A DNA stretch of 64,000 bases. Origin: Poriferisodalis sp965215815 (lineage in GTDB: Bacteria; Actinomycetota; Acidimicrobiia; Acidimicrobiales; Poriferisodalaceae). This document shows positions 8,121 to 17,000 of this stretch, one piece after another. The first letter of the stretch is position 1. The number at the start of each line of letters is the position of its first letter. The translations under genes and the position numbers were made by a program. Location: positions 1 to 64,000 of the forward strand of contig NZ_CBDCEO010000013.1 in assembly GCF_965215815.1 (NCBI RefSeq), read 5' to 3'. The notes below the pieces were generated by a model. That model saw only the letters and a list, made by a program, of their open reading frames with translations, made no database searches and was not told the DNA's origin.

Positions 8121-8743
8121 TACGCTAACGCCCGGATCACCTCATCCGACGTACATACCGTTGTCAGCCCTCCCAGGGCTGCGCCTAAAATTACCCCATG
8201 GGCTTCTTCGGTCGTCGCCGCACAGCAGTCTTCGGGAATGAAGATGTGATAGCCGCGGTCTGTGCCGTCCCGGGCTGTGCCTTCGACAACGCCATCTGTG
8301 GCGATGCCGGTCAGCACCAGGTGGGTGCGCCCTTGGGAATTGAGAATGGCTTCCAAAGGACTGGCGTAAAAGGAACTCACCCGCGTTTTGGTAATCACCA
8401 AGTCTTCCGGCTCGGGGGTGAGGTCGGCATGGATCTCAGCTCCCCACGTCCCGTCCTGTAAGGCTTCCATTTGCTTGATCACCTGAAAGACCTTTACGTG
8501 CTCCAGTAAGTCGGAGTAATCCGACCGGTAGGCATGTCGAACATGGATGATCGGTACGTGCGCCGTCCTCCCCGCGGCAGCCAGGGCGCTGATATTTCCC
8601 AAGATGTTCTTTTCCTTAATAAGCCTGGGCATGGCCCCGCCAGTCAGGTGCCCGCCAAATTTACCGTCTTCATGCACAATATCGTTCTGGCAGTCCATCA
8701 CCAGAATGGCGGTTTTCTCTTTTGGCAACGTTAGCGCACTCAT
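8120..8743 (-). CDS. isochorismatase-like hydrolase lacking the nucleophilic cysteine
   Basis: This 207-residue cysteine-hydrolase-superfamily protein shows Asp17 (VMDCQND) and Lys119 (ITKTRVS), two of the three catalytic positions of amidases such as nicotinamidase. The third, usually a cysteine in a TxxC motif, is Val152 here (GIATDGVVEGTARDG). True isochorismatases such as EntB and PhzD also lack that cysteine and protonate a vinyl ether instead, so an amidase role is unlikely. An RBS (GGAGG) precedes the start. The gene stands alone, divergent from the MFS carrier. Confidence 0.8.
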   Translation of the reverse strand: MSALTLPKEKTAILVMDCQNDIVHEDGKFGGHLTGGAMPRLIKEKNILGNISALAAAGRTAHVPIIHVRHAYRSDYSDLLEHVKVFQVIKQMEALQDGTWGAEIHADLTPEPEDLVITKTRVSSFYASPLEAILNSQGRTHLVLTGIATDGVVEGTARDGTDRGYHIFIPEDCCAATTEEAHGVILGAALGGLTTVCTSDEVIRALA

Positions 8744-8865
8744 TCGACCCTCCTCCTTTTTGTGTCCTCTAGTGTATCCGGCGCATTCACTCTGATCCTA
8801 TATCAATAATATTTTGCTCTGTCGCGCCGGCGTGTGACAGCTCGGATACATCACCTCATTTCAGA

Positions 8866-8894
8866 TTGACAGACCAGAACATCCTCTATCTAAT
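8866..8894 (+). promoter_or_regulatory. sigma70-like promoter in front of the MFS gene
   Basis: A perfect -35 box TTGACA (8866-8871) is followed after 17 bases by TCTAAT (8889-8894). Transcription would begin about 7 bases later, at roughly 8901, almost on the ATG at 8903. That ATG has no ribosome binding site, so the transcript may be leaderless. Confidence 0.5.
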
Positions 8895-8902
8895 CGCGGC
8901 TG

Positions 8903-10222
8903 ATGAGAGAGCCAGATTCCTTGGACGACCTCAAGAGCGAGGGCGGGCGAGCAGACCGCGGCGAACGGGTCTTCTATGGCTGGCTGATTGTCGGCGTCCT
9001 GTTCTTTATCTCCATTATCGACGGGGGGTTCACCTATACCTTCTCGACCTTTCTGAAGCCGCTCACCCAGGAGTTCGGCTGGTCACGCGCCGAGACAGCC
9101 ACGGCTTTCTCCCTGTATTTATTCGTTGCCGGCCTCGTCCTGCCCGTGTGGGGATGGCTCATCGACCATGTTGGTGCCCGCTGGGTCTTTCTGCTGAGCG
9201 CACTCATTGACGGCGTCGCCCTGCTCTTGCTCAGCACAGTTCACAGCCTTACCGGCTTCTATGCCTTATACCTGTTTTTAGGTGTCGGACTGGCAGGAAT
9301 CGGCCCCATGCCCGTGGGTAAGGTCATTACCCAATGGTTTGTGGCCAAGCGGGGCCTGGCCATGGGCATCGCCCTGGTCGGCGCGAGTGGTGGCGGGCTG
9401 GTGCTGGTACCGCTGTGCGGTTTTTTGATCGCTGAATTTAGTTGGCGGCTGGGCTACCAGGTCCTGGCCGCCTTGTCCCTGTTCGGAATGCTGCCCCTGG
9501 TCTGGTTCTTTGTCATCAATACCCCAGAGGAAAAGGGACTCAAGCCGTTGGGGCAAAATAGTCCGCAAAATAGTCCGACAAAGAATCACACGCCGGTAAC
9601 GACTGAGCAAGAACCAAAACAGGACGCTCGGGACTGGACACTCAGACAAGCGCTGTCCACGCCAACCTTTTGGCTCTTAGGGGTCGCATTCTGTCTGGGG
9701 CTGATGGCGGCTGGGGCTGTGCATGCCCACCAGGTCGCATTTTTTCAGGATGCCGGTTACAGCCTCGAGTTGGCTTCAACGATTACCGGCATCTCTTTAG
9801 GCATGAGTATGGCCGGGCGGTTTCTGGCCGGCTGGATCAGCGAACACGTCCGCCACCCGCACGCCCTCCTCGCCGAGTGTCTGTGCATGCAGGCGGTCGG
9901 CATCGGGGCCTTACTCTATCTGGAGAGCCTCGGGTTCTGGGCGCTGGCGCTGTTCGTGCCGCTCTTTGGACTGGGGTATGGCGGCATGATTGTGCTGTGG
10001 CCTTTGACCGTCGGACATGATTTTGGGCGGCAGTCTTTTGGGGCAATCGCCGGTGTACTAGGTACGTTGGGGCTGAGCCTTGGAGGCGCGCTGGGACCCA
10101 TCGTTGCCGGTGCGTTTTATGATAACACCGGCAGTTATGACTGGGCGTTTGTGTCTTGCGTGGGCGTGTTTTTCGTGGGCGCAGGGGCCGCGGTCATGGC
10201 TCCGGAGCCGCGGGCTGTGTAG
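8903..10222 (+). CDS. MFS transporter, monocarboxylate/oxalate-formate antiporter-like
   Basis: The 439-residue protein has about twelve hydrophobic segments split by a hydrophilic loop near residues 205-240, the standard major facilitator plan. It starts with a soluble 22-residue leader and then YGWLIVGVLFF; the loop after helix 2 reads WLIDHVGARW, a variant of the family GxLxDrxG motif. Sequences of this kind cluster with OFA and monocarboxylate permeases, so an organic acid is the likeliest cargo. It should sit in the inner membrane. The start codon lacks an RBS and lies directly under a promoter. It is convergent with the D-aminoacylase-like gene. Confidence 0.85.
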   Translation: MREPDSLDDLKSEGGRADRGERVFYGWLIVGVLFFISIIDGGFTYTFSTFLKPLTQEFGWSRAETATAFSLYLFVAGLVLPVWGWLIDHVGARWVFLLSALIDGVALLLLSTVHSLTGFYALYLFLGVGLAGIGPMPVGKVITQWFVAKRGLAMGIALVGASGGGLVLVPLCGFLIAEFSWRLGYQVLAALSLFGMLPLVWFFVINTPEEKGLKPLGQNSPQNSPTKNHTPVTTEQEPKQDARDWTLRQALSTPTFWLLGVAFCLGLMAAGAVHAHQVAFFQDAGYSLELASTITGISLGMSMAGRFLAGWISEHVRHPHALLAECLCMQAVGIGALLYLESLGFWALALFVPLFGLGYGGMIVLWPLTVGHDFGRQSFGAIAGVLGTLGLSLGGALGPIVAGAFYDNTGSYDWAFVSCVGVFFVGAGAAVMAPEPRAV

Positions 10223-10265
10223 GGCAACCTGGCTTAGAGCAAATTACGATGCTGTGGAGCCGCCC

Positions 10266-10341
10266 GTCATTCCTGCGGAAGCAGGAATCCAGGCCCCCAG
10301 CCCCCGCCGCCCGCTGGATGCCGGATCACGTCCGGCATGAC
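10266..10341. repeat. dispersed repeat with two nested palindromes
   Basis: GTCATTCCTGCGGAAGCAGG opens the element and CCGGATCACGTCCGGCATGAC closes it; the outer GTCAT and ATGAC are inverted, and each half also holds its own hairpin (CCTGCGGAAGCAGG and CCGGATCACGTCCGG). It lies downstream of the MFS gene. Elements of this type are widespread in bacterial genomes; only one copy was seen here. Confidence 0.65.
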
Positions 10342-10352
10342 GGAAGCTGCAT

Positions 10353-10382
10353 GGCTAGAGCCTAGCGTAAAACGCTCTAGCC
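10353..10382. terminator. bidirectional hairpin between convergent genes
   Basis: GGCTAGAGC and GCTCTAGCC form a perfect 9-base stem around a 12-base loop rich in A. The right arm contains the stop codon of the minus-strand D-aminoacylase-like gene. Confidence 0.5.
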
Positions 10383-12086
10383 GGAAGCCCGCGGACCCCG
10401 CAGCAGCTGACCGGGCAACGCGCCGGTGTGTTCGTTGTGACGCAACACAACCTCGCCGTTCACGACGGTGGCGAGAAAGCCCGTCGCCTGTTGCTTGAGT
10501 CGCCTCGCGCCAGCCGGCAGATCGTAGACGACTTCCGGTAATTGCGGTGCGACGGTCTGGGGATCAAAGATCACCACATCGGCGTTCCAGCCCTCACGCA
10601 ACAACCCGCGTCCGCTCAGACCCCAGTGAGAGGCAGGAATGAAACTCAACTGGCGCACCGTCTCTTCCAGCGTCAGCGCCTGCTTCTCCCGAACCCAATG
10701 GCCCAGGACATGGGTTTGGAGCGATGAGTCCATGATCTGTGAGACATGCGCACCGGAGTCTGAAAACGTGATGACCGAGCGCGGGTGGCGCATCATTTCC
10801 AGCACGTGATCTTGATTCTGGTTGACGAGCGGTTGGAGGAAAAATTGTTTCAAGCCCTTCTCCAACGCCAGATCAATAAACACCTCGACCGGACCTTGCT
10901 GACGCTCCTCAGCAATCTCGGCGATTGAACGATACGGTGGAGTGGCGGAGTCCATGACAAACAGCCACTTAAAATTCGCCGCGCGCGGCTCCGCGCCAAC
11001 CCCACTGTTCGGATTGCGCGGCTTGTGGTGGGCGGCTTCAACAAGCTTCTGGCGTGTTTGCGGATTACGCAGCGCGGCTTCCTGGGCGGCCAATGGGAGT
11101 TTTCTGATATCGCACCACACCGGCAAGGTATCGAACGGCGTGGCCGTCTCGAATGACAGCACAACATTCAGCGGACGACTATGCACCTGGATGAACATCC
11201 GCCCACCCGCCGCGGCTGTTTCGTCGGCCAGGCTAAAAAACGGCTGCCACATATTGGGCGCTTGGCGGCTGCTGAACATACCAAACGTGACCGGCACGCC
11301 GGTGTCAACGGCCAGCGCTTTGAGCCGACCGAGATATTCATCAATCCGTTCAGGATCGAACCGGGCGTCTTCGTTGGCAATTTCAAACACACCGGCGTTC
11401 AGCTCACCCATGACGCCGACCAGTTGGCGCACCTCGTCCCAGGTCGCCAGCCGGCTGGCAACCGGTTGACCGTCCGGCGTCTGATGGTTGTGGGTACGTG
11501 AAGTGCTCAGTCCGATAGCGCCAGCCTGAATAGCGGCCCGCACTTCGCGCTGCATGGCTTCCAGGTCTGTCGCACTCGCTGCTTGGGTAAATGCGCGCTC
11601 ACCCATGACATAGGTACGCAGCGCGGAGTGACCGATATAAGCGGCATAGTTAATGCCCTTCGGCAGCGCCTCAACCGCATCCAGATATTCCGGGTAGGTG
11701 GTCCAACTCCACGCAATACCCGCTTCCATTGCTTCCGGGGCAATATCTTCTGCCCGTTCAAGATTGCGCATCACCAGCAGTTTGTCCTGCTCGGCACACG
11801 GGGCGAGAGAAAAACCACAATTCCCCATCACCACACTGGTGACACCGTGCCAACAGGAACACGTCCCCAGCGGGTCCCAGAACACCTGGGCATCCATATG
11901 GGTGTGCGCATCGACAAAGCCCGGAGCAACCACATGCCCCTCGGCGTCAATCACCTCGTGCGCACTGTCGCGGATTCTGCCGATGGCCGCGATTTTTCCG
12001 TGGCTGATACCGACGTCAGCCTGAAAGCGGGGCAGTCCCGAACCGTCAATAAGCGTACCGTTTTTGATAAGCAGATCGTATTGCAT
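10377..12086 (-). CDS. N-acyl-D-amino-acid deacylase-like amidohydrolase
   Basis: The 569-residue protein belongs to the D-aminoacylase/dihydroorotase-like amidohydrolases, which remove acyl groups from N-acyl-D-amino acids using zinc. It starts LLIKNGTLIDGSG, carries the metal motif HTHMD (His61, His63), and ends in the composite beta domain where LREGWNADVVIFD is typical. I start it at 12086, where AAGGAGA precedes the ATG; the frame open to 12440 overlaps the divergent gene and is not coding. The acyl substrate is unknown, and some relatives act on other N-acyl compounds. Confidence 0.85.
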   Translation of the reverse strand: MQYDLLIKNGTLIDGSGLPRFQADVGISHGKIAAIGRIRDSAHEVIDAEGHVVAPGFVDAHTHMDAQVFWDPLGTCSCWHGVTSVVMGNCGFSLAPCAEQDKLLVMRNLERAEDIAPEAMEAGIAWSWTTYPEYLDAVEALPKGINYAAYIGHSALRTYVMGERAFTQAASATDLEAMQREVRAAIQAGAIGLSTSRTHNHQTPDGQPVASRLATWDEVRQLVGVMGELNAGVFEIANEDARFDPERIDEYLGRLKALAVDTGVPVTFGMFSSRQAPNMWQPFFSLADETAAAGGRMFIQVHSRPLNVVLSFETATPFDTLPVWCDIRKLPLAAQEAALRNPQTRQKLVEAAHHKPRNPNSGVGAEPRAANFKWLFVMDSATPPYRSIAEIAEERQQGPVEVFIDLALEKGLKQFFLQPLVNQNQDHVLEMMRHPRSVITFSDSGAHVSQIMDSSLQTHVLGHWVREKQALTLEETVRQLSFIPASHWGLSGRGLLREGWNADVVIFDPQTVAPQLPEVVYDLPAGARRLKQQATGFLATVVNGEVVLRHNEHTGALPGQLLRGPRASG

Positions 12087-12192
12087 TCTCCTTCTATAAA
12101 CGAGGCGGAAGCTCGAAAGCAAGGCATGGAAAACCGGCCGAATCTGACGTAGAGTATGCATGACAAATGGTAACCATAAGGAGGGAAATCCC

Positions 12193-13305
12193 ATGTCAGA
12201 GTATAAACTCATTTCAGCAGACTCACATTTCGTTGAGCCACCCAGCATGTGGGCCGAACGTATGGATAAAAAGTTTCGCGACCGCGCCCCCCGCACCGTC
12301 AAAGGACTGAACGGCCGCGACGGGGAGTGGTTCGTGTGTGAGAATATCACCCCGATGTCAGTCGCCGGCTTCTTTGGTGCCGGCGTGCCCTCGCCAGACC
12401 TTCCTGAGCACAGCAAAAAGGGCTTTGATGAAGCGCCCAAGAGTGTCTGGGACGCCGCCTATCGGATCGCGGATCAGGATCGGGACGGCGTCCGGGCAGA
12501 GGTAATTTATACCTCCATGGGGATGCCGCTGTTCGGGTTGGACGACGCGGAACTCCGCTATTCCTGCTTTCGGGCCTTTAACGGCTGGGCGACCGAGTAT
12601 TGCAGCTACGACCCGAAACGTCTCGTCCCACTCGGCCTTATCACGCTGGAAGACATTCCACTGGCCGTGGACGAACTTCAACGCATCGCCAAACAGGGCA
12701 TGCGGGGCGCCATGATCTGGGCCGAGCCGCCGGACGACCGGCCCTATAGCCATCCCGACTATGAGCCCTTTTGGGCCGCCGCCCAGGACCTCAATATGCC
12801 GCTCTCGCTCCACATTCTCACCGCCCGGAGCGGCACGGGCGCAAACCAGGCGAGCGGCAAGGGTTTTCTGCTTTCCCTGGCGACCCTGCATCACCAGATT
12901 GAACGCTCGATTTCCGAGATGGTCTATGGCGGTGTGCTTGAGAAGTTTCCCAGCCTCAAGATCGTCTCGGCTGAAAACGATGTCGGCTGGATGGCTTATC
13001 TGATGTACCGCCTTGATATCGTGCAGCGGCGGCTCGGTGCGCTGGGAAACATGGACCTACCGCTACGTGCCAGTGATTATGTCAAGCGGCAAGTCTACGC
13101 GACCTTTATCGCCGACCCGGTGTTTGTGGATTCTCTCCATCGCTACGGCCCGGACAACACCATGTGGTCGTCCGACTATCCGCATACGGCCGCAACCTTC
13201 CCGCGTTCGCAGGAGATCGTGAAAAAACGGCTGGGCGCACTTCCCGAAGAAGATTTGCACAAGATCGTGTATGGGACGGCCGCACGCGTATACGGCTTGG
13301 AGTAA
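12193..13305 (+). CDS. amidohydrolase family 2 metal-dependent hydrolase/decarboxylase
   Basis: This 370-residue TIM-barrel protein resembles amidohydrolase-2 enzymes, which include decarboxylases and ring-opening hydrolases of aromatic acids. The N-terminal metal motif reads SADSHFVEPP, with DSH in place of the usual HxH, and the C-terminal acidic ligand lies in SSDYPH. AAGGAGGG precedes the ATG at 12193. It is followed by a clear terminator, so it is probably transcribed alone. A second member of the family lies at 33873. The substrate is not evident. Confidence 0.8.
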   Translation: MSEYKLISADSHFVEPPSMWAERMDKKFRDRAPRTVKGLNGRDGEWFVCENITPMSVAGFFGAGVPSPDLPEHSKKGFDEAPKSVWDAAYRIADQDRDGVRAEVIYTSMGMPLFGLDDAELRYSCFRAFNGWATEYCSYDPKRLVPLGLITLEDIPLAVDELQRIAKQGMRGAMIWAEPPDDRPYSHPDYEPFWAAAQDLNMPLSLHILTARSGTGANQASGKGFLLSLATLHHQIERSISEMVYGGVLEKFPSLKIVSAENDVGWMAYLMYRLDIVQRRLGALGNMDLPLRASDYVKRQVYATFIADPVFVDSLHRYGPDNTMWSSDYPHTAATFPRSQEIVKKRLGALPEEDLHKIVYGTAARVYGLE

Positions 13306-13351
13306 AACATATCGTCCCCAGTCCTGTTGACGACGCCGTATAAACAAGACA

Positions 13352-13374
13352 GGGCCGAGGAAAATCCTCGGCCC
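13352..13374 (+). terminator. rho-independent terminator after the amidohydrolase
   Basis: GGGCCGAGG and CCTCGGCCC form a perfect 9-base stem with an AAAAT loop, followed by a T-containing stretch. It lies 47 bases after the amidohydrolase stop and before the CMD gene. Confidence 0.75.
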
Positions 13375-13406
13375 TCGTTCATACATTTGTTCATAAAGAG
13401 GAGTCT

Positions 13407-13958
13407 ATGAAACTCTCACAGCCCCGCATCACACCAATCGGAGAAGATGAATGGACGGACGAACAACGCGAGTCACTAGAAGCCCGCTCCCGGGCGGGAC
13501 ACGTCTATAATGTCATTGGCACTATGGCTCGCCATTGGGAAGCCTCAAAAAAGTTTCAGGTCTGGGCTTACCACGTCATGGGTGACACCTCGACCTTGGT
13601 CCCGAGAGAGCGGGAGCTGTTAATCCTGCGCATCGGCTGGCAGTGTCAGGCCGAATATGAATGGGGTCAGCATGTGATTTTCGGTAAAGAAGCCGGCCTG
13701 ACCGATGAAGAAATCGCACGGATTAAAGCCGGCCCGGAGGCAGACGGCTGGGACCCATTTGATGCCACCCTCCTACGTGCCGCAGACGAACTGCACGCAG
13801 ACGCGTTTATCAGCGACGCCACCTGGGCGGCCCTGAGCGAGCGGTATAACACCCAACAATTCATGGACGTGGTCTTCACCGTCGGCCAGTACAATATGGT
13901 GTCCATGGCGCTGAATTCCTTTGGGGTGCAACTGGACGACGGCGTCGCCGGCTTCTGA
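13407..13958 (+). CDS. carboxymuconolactone decarboxylase-like (AhpD-fold) protein; left border of the island
   Basis: The 183-residue all-helical protein has a CMD domain in the middle (ERELLILRIGWQCQAEYEWG, followed by QH). The AhpD active-site CxxC pair is absent; one Cys and the His remain, as in many CMD proteins of catabolic clusters whose reactions are uncertain. GAGG precedes the ATG. Its last 146 bases are repeated, with about 92 percent identity by hand count, at 19197-19342, so its 3' end marks a recombination boundary. The gene itself appears complete. Confidence 0.8.
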   Translation: MKLSQPRITPIGEDEWTDEQRESLEARSRAGHVYNVIGTMARHWEASKKFQVWAYHVMGDTSTLVPRERELLILRIGWQCQAEYEWGQHVIFGKEAGLTDEEIARIKAGPEADGWDPFDATLLRAADELHADAFISDATWAALSERYNTQQFMDVVFTVGQYNMVSMALNSFGVQLDDGVAGF

Positions 13959-14025
13959 CAGTGCCCTGCCCTGGGAAGAATAGGCCAAGTAACAAGACTC
14001 TCACCCAGACACCGGTCGCCTTGCC

Positions 14026-17000
14026 GTGGATTTTCTCGCACTAGACCTCGAAGTCGGACGGCACGACAACCGTCTCCATGCCTTTGGCGCAGTGCGGTCG
14101 TGGAGCGGCAAGGCCCAAACATTTCAGGGGGGCGACCTAAACGCGGCCCTGGAAAACCTGGACACGTTTGCCAAGGGCGCGGATTACCTGCTGGGCCATA
14201 ATCTGATCGCGTTCGACCTGCCTCATCTGACCGCGGCAAAACCCGGCCTGCGGCTGTTGCGCCTACCCGCAGTGGATACCTTGCGGCTCAATCCCCTGGC
14301 CTTCCCCCGCCATCCCTACCACCATCTGGTCAAGCACTATCAGGACGGACAACTCAAACGCGGACGTATCAACGACCCGGAGTTGGACGCCCGGCTCTGC
14401 CTGGACGTTTTCGGCGACCAGCAAAAAGCGCTGAGTGAAACGGACCCCGACTTGCTGACCGCCTGGCACTGGCTGACCGGCGCGGACGACGCCGGGGCCG
14501 GCTTCGACGCTTTCTTTGCGGCCCTGCGAGGGGCGGCCCGACCGTCCCACGTGGATGCCTATGGGGCGATCCGCGACCGGCTCGCGGACACGACCTGTCT
14601 CACCCAGAGCCGCGCGGTGCTGCAAGAAGTCCTGGCGGATACGGCCGGCAACGGCTGGGGGCTGGCCTATGCGCTGGCCTGGCTGTCGGTGGCCGGCGGG
14701 AACTCGGTCATGCCGCCCTGGGTGCGGCATCAGTTCCCCGAAGCCGGGGTGCTGGTACGCCGGTTGCGCGACACGGCCTGTACCAGTCCCGCCTGCGAGT
14801 GGTGTCGGGAACGGCACGACGCCCGCAGGGAACTGACCCGCTGGTTCGGGTTTGCCGACTTTCGTCCGGAGCCCCACGACAAGGACGGTCGGCCCATGCA
14901 GCAGGCCATTGTCGAGGCGATCATGGCCGGACAGCACGTGCTGGGCATTTTGCCGACCGGCACCGGCAAATCACTGTGCTATCAAATCCCGGCCCTGTCC
15001 CGGTACGACAAGACCGGCGCGCTGACCGTGGTCATCTCACCGCTGGTGGCGCTCATGGCCGACCAAGTCTCCGGCCTGGAATCCCACGGCGTCGTGTCCG
15101 GCGTGACCATCAACGGCATGCTGTCCATGCCCGAGCGCTCCGCGGCCCTGGAGCGGGTGCGCCTGGGCGATGCCAGCATCCTCATTGTCTCACCCGAGCA
15201 ACTGCGCAGCCGTACCGTGCGCCGGGTCCTGGAACAGCGTGAGATCGGCCTCTGGGTGCTGGACGAGGCGCATTGCCTGTCACGCTGGGGCCACGACTTC
15301 CGGCCCGACTACCGCTACGTGGCACGCTTCATCCGCGAGAAGGCACCCGACGGACAAATAGTCTGCCTGACGGCAACGGCCAAGCCCGAGGTGCGGGAAG
15401 ACATACTCACCCACTTTCGTGACAAGCTCGGCGTTGACCTCAGCGTCTTTGACGGCGGCGCTCAACGCACCAACCTGGAATTCGTGGTCGTGCCGACGAC
15501 GGGCGGTGAGAAGTTCGCTCATATCCATCAAATCCTGACCGCGGACCTGCCACCGGACACGCCCGGCGGCGCCATCGTGTACTGCGCGACACGCGCCCAA
15601 ACCGAAGACATTGCCCGGTATCTGTGCGCCAAGCATATCGACGCGGCTCACTTCCACGCCGGCCTGTCACCGGAGACCAAGAAGAACGTGCAGCGGCGGT
15701 TCGTCTACGGCGACATCCGGGTGATCGTCGCCACCAACGCCTTCGGCATGGGCATAGACAAACCGGATGTGCGCTTGGTCATTCACGCCGATATCCCCGG
15801 CTCGCTGGAAAACTATGTGCAGGAAGCGGGCCGGGCCGGACGCGACCGGGAAACGGCGCGCTGTGTGCTGCTCTACACGACCGACGATATCGAGCGACAG
15901 TTCGGTATGTCGGCCCGCTCGCGGCTAACTCGGCCAGAAATCCACGCCATCCTCAAGGCGCTGCGCAACCTGGATCGCAAGAAGCGCATGGACGGCCAAG
16001 TCGTTGCCACCGTGGGAGAGATACTTGGCGAGGACGAAGACGCCGCGTTCGAGCGCGACTCCGCGACCGACGATACGCGCGTGCGCACCGCCATATCCTG
16101 GCTGGAGGAAGCAAAATTATTGACCCGCGAGGAGGACCGCGTGCAGGTGTTCCCGTCCTCCCTGCGGGTCGGCTCACTGGAAGAAGCCCGCGCCAAGCTG
16201 GCCAAGACCACCGTTACAGCCGACTATCGCCGGCGGTTGCTAGCTATTACCGAGAGCGTGATCGACGCCGACCCCGACGAGGGCATCTCCACCGACGAGT
16301 TGATGACAGCCTCCGGGTTGCCCGCGGAACAGGTGCGCCGCGCCCTGCACGACCTGGAGCGGCTGGGGATCGCCAACAACGACACCGCGCTGACCGCCTT
16401 TGTCCACGCCGGGGTCCAGCACGCCTCGCCAAAACGCTTGGACGAGGCCGCAGACCTGGAGCACGCCCTCATCGTCGCCCTGCAAGAGGCGGCCCCGTAC
16501 ATGGGGAAAGATGAAACCTCAACGCTACACGTGCGCCTCGTCACCCAACGGCTCAAGGACACCGGCCATACATCCGCCCTGCCGGAACGCGTAGTGCGCA
16601 TTCTGCGCGGTCTTGCCCTGGACGGACGCGGCGAGGAGGGTGGCAAGGGCAGCCTGGGCTTACGCGGCCTGGGCCGCGAGGCCGTACAGATCACGCTTCA
16701 GCGCGAGTGGGCCGCGCTGATAGAGACTGCGGAGCGGCGCCGGGCCGCGGCCCGGGTGCTGTTGGATCACCTGCTCGACAGCCTGCCCTCGGGGAGTCGG
16801 GGTACGGACCTGTTGGTCGAAACAACCCTCGGCAAGCTGTTAAACGCGATCCGGTCTGACCTGGAGTTAAAGACCTCGGTCAGGAACCCCGAACGGCTGC
16901 TGGACCGTGCCCTGCTGTGGCTGCACGAACAGGAGATCATCCGCCTCAATAAGGGACTGGCCATATTCCGCCCCGCCATGTCCATCCGTCTGAGTCAGGA

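Noticed and set aside
13352..13374. att site for an integrating element at the CMD gene
   Set aside because: The hairpin lies before the CMD gene and is a normal terminator; no integrase gene exists in the island.
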